Assembly: GCA_041665305.1 (NCBI GenBank)
Contig: JBAYJD010000007.1
Location: forward strand, 1 to 64,000
Direction of reading: 5' to 3'
Source of the DNA: YA12-FULL-51-18 sp041665305
GTDB taxonomy: Bacteria > Elusimicrobiota > Elusimicrobia > Elusimicrobiales > UBA9959
DNA length: 64,000 nucleotides
The notes beneath the pieces were generated by a model. That model did no database searches. It was not told where the DNA came from and saw only the letters and a program-made list of their open reading frames with translations. Numbering within the stretch: position 1 is the first letter of the stretch; each line of letters starts with the position of its first letter. This document shows positions 54,759 to 63,442 of the stretch, piece by piece. A program made the translations under genes and the position numbers.

Positions 54759-54806
54759 AAAAGGTAGCATGAGCCTTTTGAGGTCAAAAGGCAGCAGGAG
54801 CCTTTT
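54759..54806. repeat. REP-like palindrome pair, copy 1
   Basis: Two 21-bp units of the form AAAAGGYAGCATGAGCCTTTT at 54759-54779 and 54786-54806, separated by GAGGTC. The whole 62-bp stretch 54757-54818 recurs with one change at 55966-56027. It belongs to the RAYT gene's repeat set and lies upstream of the protease gene. Confidence 0.85.
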
Positions 54807-54898
54807 GAGATTTAGCCTTGTTGGAGCATCTGAAAAGCTTCCACTTACCGTCATTGACAAGTCAAGAGGCGCGCAGTATACTATTTGGGGCCATTGTT

Positions 54899-55861
54899 AT
54901 GAATATGAGAATACTTTTTTTTGTGTTGGTTTTTACACTAGCGCGCGGTCCGGTCCTGTGTGCCGAACCGGATATGGATCCCAATTTGCGCAGAGTTGCG
55001 ATCTTTGGCACGACTGATGACCGTAAAGAGTTGTGGTCCGTGCCTGACATAATAAGAAAATTGGCCGGGTCTACCGTAGCGGTGTTCACAAAAATAAAAG
55101 AATCTTATCCCAACCAACTTGCCAGCGCATCAAGCTCTGGTGCTCTGGTAGGCGACGATCTTGTTCTGATGTCCGGGCATGCCCTTTGGCCTTATAAAGC
55201 TATGGGCGAACCACAACAGAAAACCTGTGGCGATTTGCTGTTTGTTTTCGGTTATTACGAGTATTCCTATATGAACTTCCCGGCGGATGATATTTATAGC
55301 TGTAAAAAAGTTCTTGCACAAAGAGCTCAGGATGCGGATAATAATTTTCTTTGTTCCAGCGGCAGATGCGAATATTATGCGGTTGACGGTTACGGTCCGG
55401 ATTACGCGGTTATTCAATTGGATAGACCGGTTAGGAACCGAACAGCGCTGGCAATAGGCCGGACCGATGTCAAGGGCGGAGAAAAAATATTCACGATAGG
55501 TTATCCGGATGGCGGACCAGTTAAGATAACAGACAATTGTTCGGTAATGAGTATAGCGAACGGCTATTTTACCACCGAACTTGATGCTTTTCATGGCAAT
55601 TCCGGCGGGCCTGTTTTTGACGCAGAAACCTTAAAGGTCGTCGGTATTGCTGTTCGTGGCCAGCGTGATGACTATGTAGACGGTAAGCCCCGTAAGGCTG
55701 ATCGAGACGATCCGTATACCCATGTTACTCTTTCTTCAGAATTTGAAAGATGGATCCCATCAGCTAAAAAAGAAACCGGCGGCGCTTCTGGTAACAACCT
55801 GAGCCCGGCTGTTTTTCATCCGCAGCGGCCGCCCGCGGCATACCCAGAGAATGGGATTTAA
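54899..55861 (+). CDS. Secreted trypsin-like serine protease
   Basis: 320 aa from ATG 54899, with signal peptide MNMRILFFVLVFTLARGPVLCAE. Chymotrypsin-fold triad: His in LVLMSGHALW, Asp in GPDYAVIQLD, Ser in FHGNSGGPVFD. Several Cys (CGDLL, SCKKVL, LCSSGRC, NCSV) suggest disulfides. Resembles S1/V8-type bacterial endopeptidases. Base composition is visibly lower in GC than the surrounding genome, and the gene lies between two direct copies of the REP-like repeat. It was probably acquired. Confidence 0.85.
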   Translation: MNMRILFFVLVFTLARGPVLCAEPDMDPNLRRVAIFGTTDDRKELWSVPDIIRKLAGSTVAVFTKIKESYPNQLASASSSGALVGDDLVLMSGHALWPYKAMGEPQQKTCGDLLFVFGYYEYSYMNFPADDIYSCKKVLAQRAQDADNNFLCSSGRCEYYAVDGYGPDYAVIQLDRPVRNRTALAIGRTDVKGGEKIFTIGYPDGGPVKITDNCSVMSIANGYFTTELDAFHGNSGGPVFDAETLKVVGIAVRGQRDDYVDGKPRKADRDDPYTHVTLSSEFERWIPSAKKETGGASGNNLSPAVFHPQRPPAAYPENGI

Positions 55862-55967
55862 TTCTAAAACATTTTCACATTATTGCCGTCCGCTTGTAAG
55901 AACTGCAAAAACCATAATTATCTGTTACTACTAGCGGTTCTAAATTAATAAAATGCCGCTTACAAAT

Positions 55968-56015
55968 AAAAGGTCGCATGAGCCTTTTGAGGTCAAAAGG
56001 CAGCAGGAGCCTTTT
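55968..56015. repeat. REP-like palindrome pair, copy 2 (covers the RAYT stop)
   Basis: Units AAAAGGTCGCATGAGCCTTTT (55968-55988) and AAAAGGCAGCAGGAGCCTTTT (55995-56015), same order and spacing as copy 1. The last codons of the RAYT gene (SQKAPAAF) are encoded inside it. Confidence 0.85.
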
Positions 56016-56646
56016 GAGATTTAGCCTTTTGCATGGCGCGGAAAGACGCGTCGCCAATTATGCCGTTCCGAAATGTATTCAAATATTTCCATTCATGCAC
56101 GGGGATCGGCCCTCCAAGGAACTCGATATACATCCTGCGCGCGGCAATCTGTTCCTTGGAATGCCAAGTTAACGGCTCGCTGGCATCAACTATTTTGTCA
56201 TGGCATCCTGCGGCATAGGTAAGGTGGCTGGACCAAATATAGTCCCCGGCGGTTGCGACCATTCCGGCTTTTACAGGATTAATATGTATGTAGCGAACCA
56301 CGGACCAGAAATATCGTTCTTTCTGTACAAGCTTGCTTTTAAATCTCCCGCCGAAAAGATGTTCGATACGGCCATGTTTTTTGTTAAAAAAACAACTGTA
56401 TTCAAGGTTCAGTCTATACATTGCGGCGCTTATGTTGGCCTTCGGAGTTTCCAATAAAAGATGGACATGATTGGTCATCAATACATAAGCGTAGAGTTTT
56501 AGCTGGAAAGCTGCGGCATGTTTGGAAAGAAGCGCCAAGTATTTTAATCGGTCCGTATCATCCACAAAAATATCAGACTTGTTGTTCCCTCGGCTGATCG
56601 CGTGGTAAATGGCTCCCTCATAAGCTATCCGTAATGGCGTAGGCAT
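55993..56646 (-). CDS. REP-associated tyrosine transposase (RAYT, Y1 family)
   Basis: 217 aa. HUH-type single-strand DNA nuclease: HUH motif in VLMTNHVHLLLETP (about residues 58-66), preceded by IYHAISRGNN and followed by the nucleophile region VVRYIHINPVKAGMV (Tyr about 118). The chain MYRLNLEYSCFFNKKHGRIEHLFGGRFKS is diagnostic of the REP-associated subgroup. RAYTs cut and join REP sequences; here three REP-like pairs surround the gene, one overlapping its 3' end. Start ATG at 56646 with GAGGAGGGG before it. Low GC relative to neighbours. Confidence 0.93.
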   Translation of the reverse strand: MPTPLRIAYEGAIYHAISRGNNKSDIFVDDTDRLKYLALLSKHAAAFQLKLYAYVLMTNHVHLLLETPKANISAAMYRLNLEYSCFFNKKHGRIEHLFGGRFKSKLVQKERYFWSVVRYIHINPVKAGMVATAGDYIWSSHLTYAAGCHDKIVDASEPLTWHSKEQIAARRMYIEFLGGPIPVHEWKYLNTFRNGIIGDASFRAMQKAKSQKAPAAF

Positions 56647-56657
56647 ATCCCCTCCTC

Positions 56658-56705
56658 AAAAGGCAGCATCTGCTTTTCGCATGTAAAAGGCTCATGCTGC
56701 CTTTT
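56658..56705. repeat. REP-like palindrome pair, copy 3 (inverted)
   Basis: AAAAGGCAGCATCTGCTTTT (56658-56677) and AAAAGGCTCATGCTGCCTTTT (56685-56705). The second is the inverse of the unit in copies 1 and 2, so copies 2 and 3 flank the RAYT gene as inverted elements, like a BIME. Confidence 0.8.
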
Positions 56706-56900
56706 TAGAGTATAGATCATGAGGGCGACAGCGTGCTGTCGGGGAAAGTTTATAAATATTGGCTGTTACTCGGGGCCTTAAATTAATAAAATAATGGTTG
56801 CGGGGGATCGGGGTTTATGGCGGTTTGTCCGCCGGCATTCCGGAACTGTAAGGTTGTGCCGGAAACAGGGGGATGTGGCGACGACAGATAAGGTGAAATT

Positions 56901-58073
56901 ATGGATAATGAAAATTCACTCGCGGAGCTTTCAAGAGGTATAGTGGACATCGTGAGCCGGGAGGATCTGCTTAAAAAACTTTCCTCGGGAAAAAAACTGC
57001 GCGTAAAACTGGGCGTCGATCCCACCAGCCGCGATCTTCATCTCGGACACAGCGTGGTGCTTGGCAAACTTCGTCAGTTCCAGGACCTGGGGCACACGGC
57101 CGTTCTGATCATAGGGGACTTTACCGCCCAGGTGGGCGACCCCTCCGGCAGGGATTCGACCCGTCCCGTTCTTGACCATGCGACCGTGGCCGGGAACGCG
57201 GAGACCTATACCCAGCAGGCTTTCAAGGTCCTGGACAGGGAGAAGACCGAGATCCGTTTCAACAGCGAGTGGCTTAAACCTTTCACCGGAGACCAGTCGA
57301 AGGGTGTTTCCGATTTTATAACCGTGGCCAAGAGCATTACAATTTCCCGCCTGCTTGAACGCGAGGATTTTAAGACCCGCATGGCCGCGGGAACCCCTGT
57401 CAGCCTGCTCGAAATACTTTATCCGGTTTTCCAGGGCTATGACTCGGTGGCGATAAAAGCCGATATCGAACTGGGCGGCGCGGACCAGATCTTCAATCTT
57501 CTGGTCGGCCGGGACCTGCAGAAAATATACGATCAGGAACCGCAGGTCGTGATGACCATGCCGCTCCTGGTCGGCACGGACGGCGTAAGGAAGATGTCCA
57601 AGTCCTACGGCAATTATGTCGCCCTGAGCGATACCTCGCAGGAGATGTTCGGCAAGATGATGTCGGTCTCGGACGACCTGATGTATAAATATTACGAGCT
57701 GCTGACTTCCGAGTCTCTGGAGGAAGTGAAGAAGGCCCATCCGATGGAGGCCAAAAAGCGCCTGGCCATGCTGATGGTGGAAAAGTACCACGGGACTGAC
57801 GACGCCCGGCTTGCGCGCCGGCACTTTGAGCAGGTCTTCTCCAGAAAAGAACTGCCCGCGGACATGGAGATCTTCCGGGTGGAGCACCCCGGCAAACTTT
57901 CCTATATCCTGGTCGCTTCGGGACTTTGTAAGGGCATGAACGAAGCCAGGCGCCAGATCTCGCAGGGAGCGGTGCGCCTGGACGGTGAAAAAGTCTCCGA
58001 CGATGTTTTCTTCGAGCCGAAAGACTGCGTATTGCAGGTCGGCCGCAGGCAGTTCAAAAAATTAACGGCGTAA
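56901..58073 (+). CDS. tyrS: Tyrosyl-tRNA synthetase
   Basis: 390 aa. Class I synthetase charging tRNA-Tyr. HIGH motif as HLGH in LGVDPTSRDLHLGHSVV, KMSKS in VRKMSKSYGNYVAL, and a C-terminal S4 RNA-binding domain (SYILVASGLCKGMNEARRQI). This is the TyrRS-type 2 form. The 195 bp before it hold a small hairpin (CGACAG..CTGTCG, 56728) and no gene. Confidence 0.96.
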   Translation: MDNENSLAELSRGIVDIVSREDLLKKLSSGKKLRVKLGVDPTSRDLHLGHSVVLGKLRQFQDLGHTAVLIIGDFTAQVGDPSGRDSTRPVLDHATVAGNAETYTQQAFKVLDREKTEIRFNSEWLKPFTGDQSKGVSDFITVAKSITISRLLEREDFKTRMAAGTPVSLLEILYPVFQGYDSVAIKADIELGGADQIFNLLVGRDLQKIYDQEPQVVMTMPLLVGTDGVRKMSKSYGNYVALSDTSQEMFGKMMSVSDDLMYKYYELLTSESLEEVKKAHPMEAKKRLAMLMVEKYHGTDDARLARRHFEQVFSRKELPADMEIFRVEHPGKLSYILVASGLCKGMNEARRQISQGAVRLDGEKVSDDVFFEPKDCVLQVGRRQFKKLTA

Positions 58074-58089
58074 GTTATAACGGTTTATA

Positions 58090-59013
58090 ATGAAGAAATT
58101 CCTCCCGCTGCTTTGGTCCCTGTGTTTTGCGGCCTTTCCCCCCGGGCTTCCGGCCCAAGAGGCTCCACAGACGGAAGATTATAACACGCTGCTACAGCAG
58201 GCAATTAAATCCGGCAGGCTCAGCCAGAGCGCGTCCGGCGACTGGGACGCCCGGGTGAAGAAGATCTCCGGCGTAGTGCGGGTCAGGGCTTCGGACGGCG
58301 ACGACTGGTCCGTTCTCGCGGATGAGATGCCGCTCGAACTCGCGGATTCCATAAAGACCTCGGACGGGGTGGCGGAAGTGTATCTGGACGACGGCGGAGT
58401 CATTACGGTCGGCAGGAATACGGAATTGGAAATCTCTTCGCTTGGCAAGGACGAGTCCTTGTTTACGCTGAAATCCGGCAATATAGCGGCGAAGATCAGG
58501 CATTTCCTGGACGAAAAACTGAAAATGCAGGTGCGTACTCCCTCGGCCGTCTGCGCGGTGCGGGGTACGGAATTCGCCGTGGAATACTCCCAACTGGGGA
58601 AGGATACCGCGGTGGCGGTTTTTGACGAAGGCCGCGTGGCGGTGAGCCCTCAGGCTGAGAACGGCCAGCCGCAAGGCGAATATCTGCTGGAAAAGAACAC
58701 CGAGCTAGTGCTGGCCCAGTCCCAGAAGCGTTTCAGGGCCGTACCGCTGTCCCGCATGAGCCGCTACCGGACGGTGATAATAGCCATGCGCGCCCGCCTG
58801 GGCGTTCTTAAAAAAACCTGGAAGCCGGCCGGCGCCGCCAGGAAAACGGCCCTCCGTGACGCTGTTTTCAGGCGCAAGGGCGGGAGCCGGATCGAGCCGG
58901 ACAAGCCCGCCCGCGCAGTCAAAAAAGGCAAACCGGGCCGGCGGGTTAAAAAACCGTTTAAAAACAGGGTCAAACGCAAAGCGCAAATGCCGGCCCTGCT
59001 CCATGACAAGTAG
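58090..59013 (+). CDS. FecR-domain exported protein
   Basis: 307 aa. Signal peptide MKKFLPLLWSLCFAAFPPGLPAQEA. FecR-like beta domain (residues about 55-215): VRVRASDGDDWSVLADEMPL, ADSIKTSDGVAEVYLDDGGVITVGRNTELEI, VRTPSAVCAVRGTEFAVEY. The C-terminal 70 residues are highly basic (RRVKKPFKNRVKRKAQ), perhaps for surface or nucleic-acid contact. There is no ECF sigma factor nearby, so it is probably a structural rather than signalling FecR domain. Confidence 0.82.
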   Translation: MKKFLPLLWSLCFAAFPPGLPAQEAPQTEDYNTLLQQAIKSGRLSQSASGDWDARVKKISGVVRVRASDGDDWSVLADEMPLELADSIKTSDGVAEVYLDDGGVITVGRNTELEISSLGKDESLFTLKSGNIAAKIRHFLDEKLKMQVRTPSAVCAVRGTEFAVEYSQLGKDTAVAVFDEGRVAVSPQAENGQPQGEYLLEKNTELVLAQSQKRFRAVPLSRMSRYRTVIIAMRARLGVLKKTWKPAGAARKTALRDAVFRRKGGSRIEPDKPARAVKKGKPGRRVKKPFKNRVKRKAQMPALLHDK

Positions 59014-59019
59014 CATCTT

Positions 59020-59622
59020 ATGCGCCTTTTTATCGCTTCGGGTTTTTCAGGTCCGGTCCGTGAACGGATACGAAACTTGCAGGACTCGGCCGGGCCCGGG
59101 TTAGGCAGTTCCGTAAAATGGGTGAAGCCGGAGAATCTGCACATAACTTATGTTTTTCTCGGCGATACTACGCGTCATGAAGAATTACCGGCGATAAGGA
59201 AAAGCCTGGATGAAGCCGCGGGGGCATCCGGGAAGGTTCCCGTGACCTTGGGCGGACTCGGAGCTTTTCCCTCGCTTGAGTATCCGCGCGTGTTGTGGCT
59301 GGGATTTAAAGACGGAAGGGACGCGCTTAAGGCCATAGCCGGGCGGATCCACGAAGGTTTGACGAGGGAGGGTTTTGTTTTTGAACATGGGTTCTCCCCC
59401 CATGTCACTATCGCCCGGGTGAACCACCCCGGTCGCGCGCCGGATCGGCATGAAAAACGCGGGGAGAAATTCCGTCCGGATCGCGGCGCGATGGCGGCGT
59501 TGGCGGAGAGGGCGGATGAGCCCGGGCCGGGCGACACGGTGGGTTCCCTGGACCTTATGGAGAGCAGGCTCTCAAGCCGGGGGCCTGAGTACAGGGTGGT
59601 GTATTCGAAAGAACTTTTATGA
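59020..59622 (+). CDS. thpR: RNA 2',3'-cyclic phosphodiesterase (2'-5' RNA ligase family)
   Basis: 200 aa. Two-histidine fold with both HxT motifs: NLHITYVFLG (His about 46) and SPHVTIARV (His about 128). N-terminal RLFIASGFSGPVRE matches. Acts on RNA with 2',3'-cyclic ends. Overlaps mltG by 4 nt. Confidence 0.92.
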   Translation: MRLFIASGFSGPVRERIRNLQDSAGPGLGSSVKWVKPENLHITYVFLGDTTRHEELPAIRKSLDEAAGASGKVPVTLGGLGAFPSLEYPRVLWLGFKDGRDALKAIAGRIHEGLTREGFVFEHGFSPHVTIARVNHPGRAPDRHEKRGEKFRPDRGAMAALAERADEPGPGDTVGSLDLMESRLSSRGPEYRVVYSKELL

Positions 59623-60587
59623 AAACGCTTAAAAATATTCTGGTCACGCTGGTGCTGCTTGCGATCTTGGGTTCGATCTACCTTTTCTGGCCGGGGGAGA
59701 AAATCACGGTGGTCATTCCTGAAGGAGCCGCCGCCAGGCAGGTCGCAGGCCTCCTTAAAAGCAATGATGTCATTTATAGCGCCACCTGGTTCAGGGTGCT
59801 GGTAAAGATCACCGGTACCGGCAGGAAGATCATGCCCGGCGAATACTCTTTTCGCAAGTATATGTCTTCGGAAGAGGCTTTGTGGCGCCTGCTGCACAGC
59901 ACATATGTCAACAATGTCAGGGTGGTCATTCCTGAAGGCTGGCGTATAGAGCAGATAGCGGAGCGCCTGGCTGCCAACGGCGTGACCAACGGGAGAGAAT
60001 TTGAGGATCTGGCCAGAAAAAACCGGCTTGAGGGATATCTTTTCCCCTCCACTTATCAGTTCAAAAAAAATATACCCGCCAAGGACGCTATAAATTTGCT
60101 AAAATTAGAGTTTGACAGGCAGATAAGGCCGTTGTTCTCTAAAGGTTTCCCGGAAGGTCTGGACGAGCAGAAGATTCTCGTGTTTGCTTCCATAGTCGAA
60201 CGCGAGGCGGCGATTGCCAGCGAACGCCCGCTTATAGCGGCGGTTTATTTGAACAGGTACTATAAGGGCATGGCGCTTGAAGCCGATCCGACCGTGCAGT
60301 ACGCTCTCGGCTACTGGGAAAAGGGCAGGACCTATTGGAAAAAAGGCCTGACCTACAAGGACTTGAAATTTAAATCCGCCTACAACACCTATGCGGTCGG
60401 CGGCCTTCCGCCGGGGCCTATCTGCAATCCGGGCGTCGATTCCGTCAACGCGGTCATGAATCCGGCCAGAATCGACGCGCTGTACTTCGTGGCCGATAGA
60501 AAGGGCAAGCATATTTTCAACGCAAAGTTCAGCGAGCATCTGAAAGCCAAAAAGCGCATCGAACAGGAAGCAAGAGCGCAGGAGTAG
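59619..60587 (+). CDS. mltG: Endolytic peptidoglycan transglycosylase MltG
   Basis: 322 aa. Single N-terminal membrane helix (ILVTLVLLAILGSIYLFW), LysM-like segment, then the YceG catalytic domain: LEGYLFPSTYQF, ILVFASIVEREA (catalytic Glu), VYLNRYYKGMALEADPTVQYALG and YNTYAVGGLPPGPICNPG. It cleaves nascent glycan strands during cell-wall growth. Usual length. Confidence 0.95.
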   Translation: MKTLKNILVTLVLLAILGSIYLFWPGEKITVVIPEGAAARQVAGLLKSNDVIYSATWFRVLVKITGTGRKIMPGEYSFRKYMSSEEALWRLLHSTYVNNVRVVIPEGWRIEQIAERLAANGVTNGREFEDLARKNRLEGYLFPSTYQFKKNIPAKDAINLLKLEFDRQIRPLFSKGFPEGLDEQKILVFASIVEREAAIASERPLIAAVYLNRYYKGMALEADPTVQYALGYWEKGRTYWKKGLTYKDLKFKSAYNTYAVGGLPPGPICNPGVDSVNAVMNPARIDALYFVADRKGKHIFNAKFSEHLKAKKRIEQEARAQE

Positions 60588-60683
60588 TATTAGAGTCAAG
60601 AGTTTGGAAGGTCAGGGAGTTCCGCGGCCCCAGAGAGTCGTAATTCCGCCGGCTCGCGGCTCCGCAGCCGTCCAACCCACATC

Positions 60684-60756
60684 GGGCGTGTAGCTCAGTT
60701 GGGAGAGCGCCTCGTTCGCAACGAGGAGGTCGCAGGTTCGATCCCTGTCACGTCCA
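60684..60756 (+). tRNA. tRNA-Ala(CGC)
   Basis: 73 nt without encoded CCA. Acceptor GGGCGTG / CACGTCC with A discriminator; D-loop TAGCTCAGTTGGGAGAGC; anticodon stem CCTCG / CGAGG with loop TTCGCAA, giving anticodon CGC (codon GCG); T-arm CAGGTTCGATCCCTG. One G-T pair in the acceptor stem; the usual alanine G3-U70 pair is present at that position. Confidence 0.95.
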
Positions 60757-60801
60757 CAAGATTTGATACGCCTTACGGTTCGCGTTTTTTGGGAGGCATG
60801 C

Positions 60802-61332
60802 ATGGCCGCAGAATATTTCCCCTTGAAAGAAAATACCAGGTTCGAATATAAATATAAAAGCACGGAATTTGAAGGGGTCGCCAGGGTATTCATCGATATC
60901 GTCAAGATCGCTAAAAAGCCGGGCAGGACCGTGGCCCAGGCCAAGATGATCTTTGAGCTGCGCGATACGCACACGGACGAGTATACCATCACACGCGACA
61001 GCAAGTGGCTGACCACCGCCGACGGCGTCATGGTCGGCGGCCGCAGGGAGTTCCCCTCCTGCCCCAAGGAAGGCGTGAATTGGAACGAATCGCCGGATGT
61101 TAACGAGATAGTTTCCATGTCCGACAAGGTTTCCATCAAGGCCGGAAAATTTCAGAATTGCATGAAAATAGTGACCAGGCTTGCGGGCGGAGACGCCGGC
61201 AAATCCGTCCGGTACTACGCTCCCGGCGTAGGCTATATACTTGAAGAGTACATCGGCGACGACAAGACCTGCGTGCTTGAACTTGTCTCCGTGAGCCGGA
61301 TCCCCGCGGCTCCGGCCAAAAAAAAACGATAA
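60802..61332 (+). CDS. Conserved hypothetical protein (beta-rich, cytoplasmic)
   Basis: 176 aa from ATG 60802 with GGGAGG before it. No signal peptide. Beta-rich: YFPLKENTRFEYKYKSTEFE, then KAGKFQNCMKIVTRLA and VRYYAPGVGYILEEYI. The G.F.NC.K..YYAPGVG pattern occurs in a broad group of unassigned bacterial proteins that are usually lipoproteins. Here it is 21 bp before asnS. Function unknown. Confidence 0.7.
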   Translation: MAAEYFPLKENTRFEYKYKSTEFEGVARVFIDIVKIAKKPGRTVAQAKMIFELRDTHTDEYTITRDSKWLTTADGVMVGGRREFPSCPKEGVNWNESPDVNEIVSMSDKVSIKAGKFQNCMKIVTRLAGGDAGKSVRYYAPGVGYILEEYIGDDKTCVLELVSVSRIPAAPAKKKR

Positions 61333-61353
61333 TCCCGCGCATTGGAGTCCCAA

Positions 61354-62757
61354 ATGGCGACCATGACAGTGAAAGAACTGCTTAAGAGTTCCTCCGTCCG
61401 TTCGAACATCGTGGTCAAGGGCTGGATAAAGACCCGGCGGGATTCCAAGGCCTTTTCTTTCGCGGAATTGAACGACGGCTCCTCCCGCGAGAACCTTCAG
61501 ATAATTTTCGAACCCGGGAACGGGGATTTTGCCGCCGTATTGCCCAGGCTGGTCACCGGCGCTTCCGTCGCCGTTACCGGGGATCTGCGGGAAGCCCCGG
61601 CCGGCGCGAAACAAAAAACGGAACTCCATGCCAAAAAAGTGGAAATTTACGGGGATTGCGACCCTGAAAAATTCCCCATCCAGAAGAAACAGACTTCCGA
61701 CGACTTCCTTCGCACGGTGGCCCACCTGCGTCCCCGCACCAATAAATACGCCGCCATGCTTCGCATCCGTTCCGAGCTTTCCTTCGCAGTGCACAAATAT
61801 TTCCGGGATAACGGTTTTTTTTATGTTCATACGCCCATCCTCACCGCCTCCGATTGCGAGGGCGCGGGACAGATGTTCACGGCTACCAGCCTGGACCTCG
61901 GCAATGCCGCCGCTTTACCCAAAACCGGCGCGGGCGAGATAGATTTTTCAAAAGACCTCTTCGGCAAGAAGACCTATCTGACGGTTTCCGGCCAGCTTGA
62001 GGGTGAAACGCTGGCCCTGGCCCTTGGAAAGATCTATACCTTCGGGCCGACCTTCAGGGCTGAGAACTCCAACACCTACCGCCACTGCGCCGAGTTCTGG
62101 ATGATAGAGCCGGAAATGGCGTTTTATGAGCTTGACGACGATATGGACCTTGCCGAGGATTTCGTCAAGAGCATAACCCGGCATGTGCTGGAGCACTGCC
62201 GGGGAGACCTGGACCTGTTCGCCAGGTTCGTGGATACCGGCCTTATGGACACTTTAAAAAACGTCACCGAGAACAAGTACGAACGCATCTCATATACCGA
62301 CGCGGTAAAACTTCTGGAGCCGGTCAACGACCGTTTTGAAACCAGGATCAAGTGGGGCGTGGACCTGGCTTCGGAACACGAAAGGTTCCTGGTGGAGAAT
62401 TATTTTAAAAAACCGGCCATACTATACAACAAGCCCAAGAACGCGGCGGCGTTCTATATGAAGCTCAACGACGATGGGGCGACCGTGCGCGGCATGGACC
62501 TCCTGGTCCCGCGCATCGGAGAACTGATCGGCGGCAGTGAACGCGAAAATCGTCTTGCCGTGCTTGAAAGCAAAATGGCCGACTGCAAGATCAGCCCGGA
62601 AACCTACTGGTGGTACCTTGACCTTAGGCGCTACGGCTCGGTGCCCCACTCCGGCTTCGGGCTTGGTTTTGAACGGATGATGATGCTGGCCACCGGTATT
62701 TCCAATATCCGCGATGTTACCGCCTATCCGAGGGTTCCGGGCTACGCGGAGTTCTAA
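61354..62757 (+). CDS. asnS: Asparaginyl-tRNA synthetase
   Basis: 467 aa from ATG 61354, with GGAG seven bases upstream; a TTG at 61342 is less likely. Class II synthetase: N-terminal OB-fold (IVVKGWIKTRRDSKAFSFAELNDGS), motif 1 region (FFYVHTPILTASDCEGAGQMF), motif 2 (FGPTFRAENSNTYRHCAEFWMIEPE), motif 3 (GFGLGFERMMMLATG). A direct Asn-tRNA route is implied. Confidence 0.96.
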   Translation: MATMTVKELLKSSSVRSNIVVKGWIKTRRDSKAFSFAELNDGSSRENLQIIFEPGNGDFAAVLPRLVTGASVAVTGDLREAPAGAKQKTELHAKKVEIYGDCDPEKFPIQKKQTSDDFLRTVAHLRPRTNKYAAMLRIRSELSFAVHKYFRDNGFFYVHTPILTASDCEGAGQMFTATSLDLGNAAALPKTGAGEIDFSKDLFGKKTYLTVSGQLEGETLALALGKIYTFGPTFRAENSNTYRHCAEFWMIEPEMAFYELDDDMDLAEDFVKSITRHVLEHCRGDLDLFARFVDTGLMDTLKNVTENKYERISYTDAVKLLEPVNDRFETRIKWGVDLASEHERFLVENYFKKPAILYNKPKNAAAFYMKLNDDGATVRGMDLLVPRIGELIGGSERENRLAVLESKMADCKISPETYWWYLDLRRYGSVPHSGFGLGFERMMMLATGISNIRDVTAYPRVPGYAEF

Positions 62758-62796
62758 TATAAAAAGCGCGATGGAAATCCATCGCGCTTTTTATAT
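62757..62796 (+). terminator. Terminator of asnS
   Basis: Perfect 19-bp inverted repeat (ATATAAAAAGCGCGATGGA and complement) around AA, overlapping the asnS stop. The T-rich second arm and symmetry allow use from both sides. Confidence 0.85.
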
Positions 62797-62867
62797 CCGG
62801 GTGCGCGCGTACGCTTGGTGAGAAAGTCCGCTATAGGGGCGGAAGAGGAACCTGCCGTCGGGCCCGG

Positions 62868-63407
62868 TCAGCGGGCGTTGGTCTCCAGATAATATTTGGC
62901 CTGCATGATATTCATCAGGTTGTCGCCGTAATCCAGCAGGACGATCTTCGTCCGGGGCCTGGAGGCGATCCTGACCTTCGCAAAGCCGTCCTTCCTCTCG
63001 GAAAAGTCAATGGAAAAAATATTGCCGTAACCTTTCCAGTTCCACGGGGTCCGGGCGGTTATCAGGCCTTTGCCGGGGTTCTCCGCGGTAATGGCGTACC
63101 CGGCTATATCGGCGACATAATGCCGGCACAGAGCGAAGAGCTTTTCATGGGGCATGGAAGTGGAGAGTTCCGCCTCCCGCGCCGGGGAATAGGGGTCGGC
63201 CACGGGCGTTCCTCCCGCGTATTTTTTTATCATGAGAATATGCAGGGTCCCCGCCCCCAGCGACATGAAGAGTCCGAAGGCCGCGCACAGGTATAACGCG
63301 TCCGCCGGGGAGGGCGCCGCCGTCCATCCCAAACGGTAGACCATCAACTCCAGGACGCCGAAGAGAATAAAGTTTATAAAGAAAACCTTGAAATAGAATC
63401 TGATCAT
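62868..63407 (-). CDS. Membrane protein of unknown function
   Basis: 179 aa. Two membrane segments near the start (FYFKVFFINFILFGVLELMV and LYLCAAFGLFMSLGAGTLHIL), then a soluble domain (about 80-175) with mixed alpha/beta content ending AKYYLETNAR. I do not recognise the family. It follows the next gene by 35 bp in the same direction. Confidence 0.55.
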   Translation of the reverse strand: MIRFYFKVFFINFILFGVLELMVYRLGWTAAPSPADALYLCAAFGLFMSLGAGTLHILMIKKYAGGTPVADPYSPAREAELSTSMPHEKLFALCRHYVADIAGYAITAENPGKGLITARTPWNWKGYGNIFSIDFSERKDGFAKVRIASRPRTKIVLLDYGDNLMNIMQAKYYLETNAR

Positions 63408-63442
63408 AACAGTAAATCCTCCCCGTTATTCTACTTTCGTGG

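Noticed and set aside
54757..56706. CRISPR array
   Set aside because: The repeats are palindromic units in pairs with 6-7 bp between them and no regular spacers; they fit REP elements of the RAYT gene.
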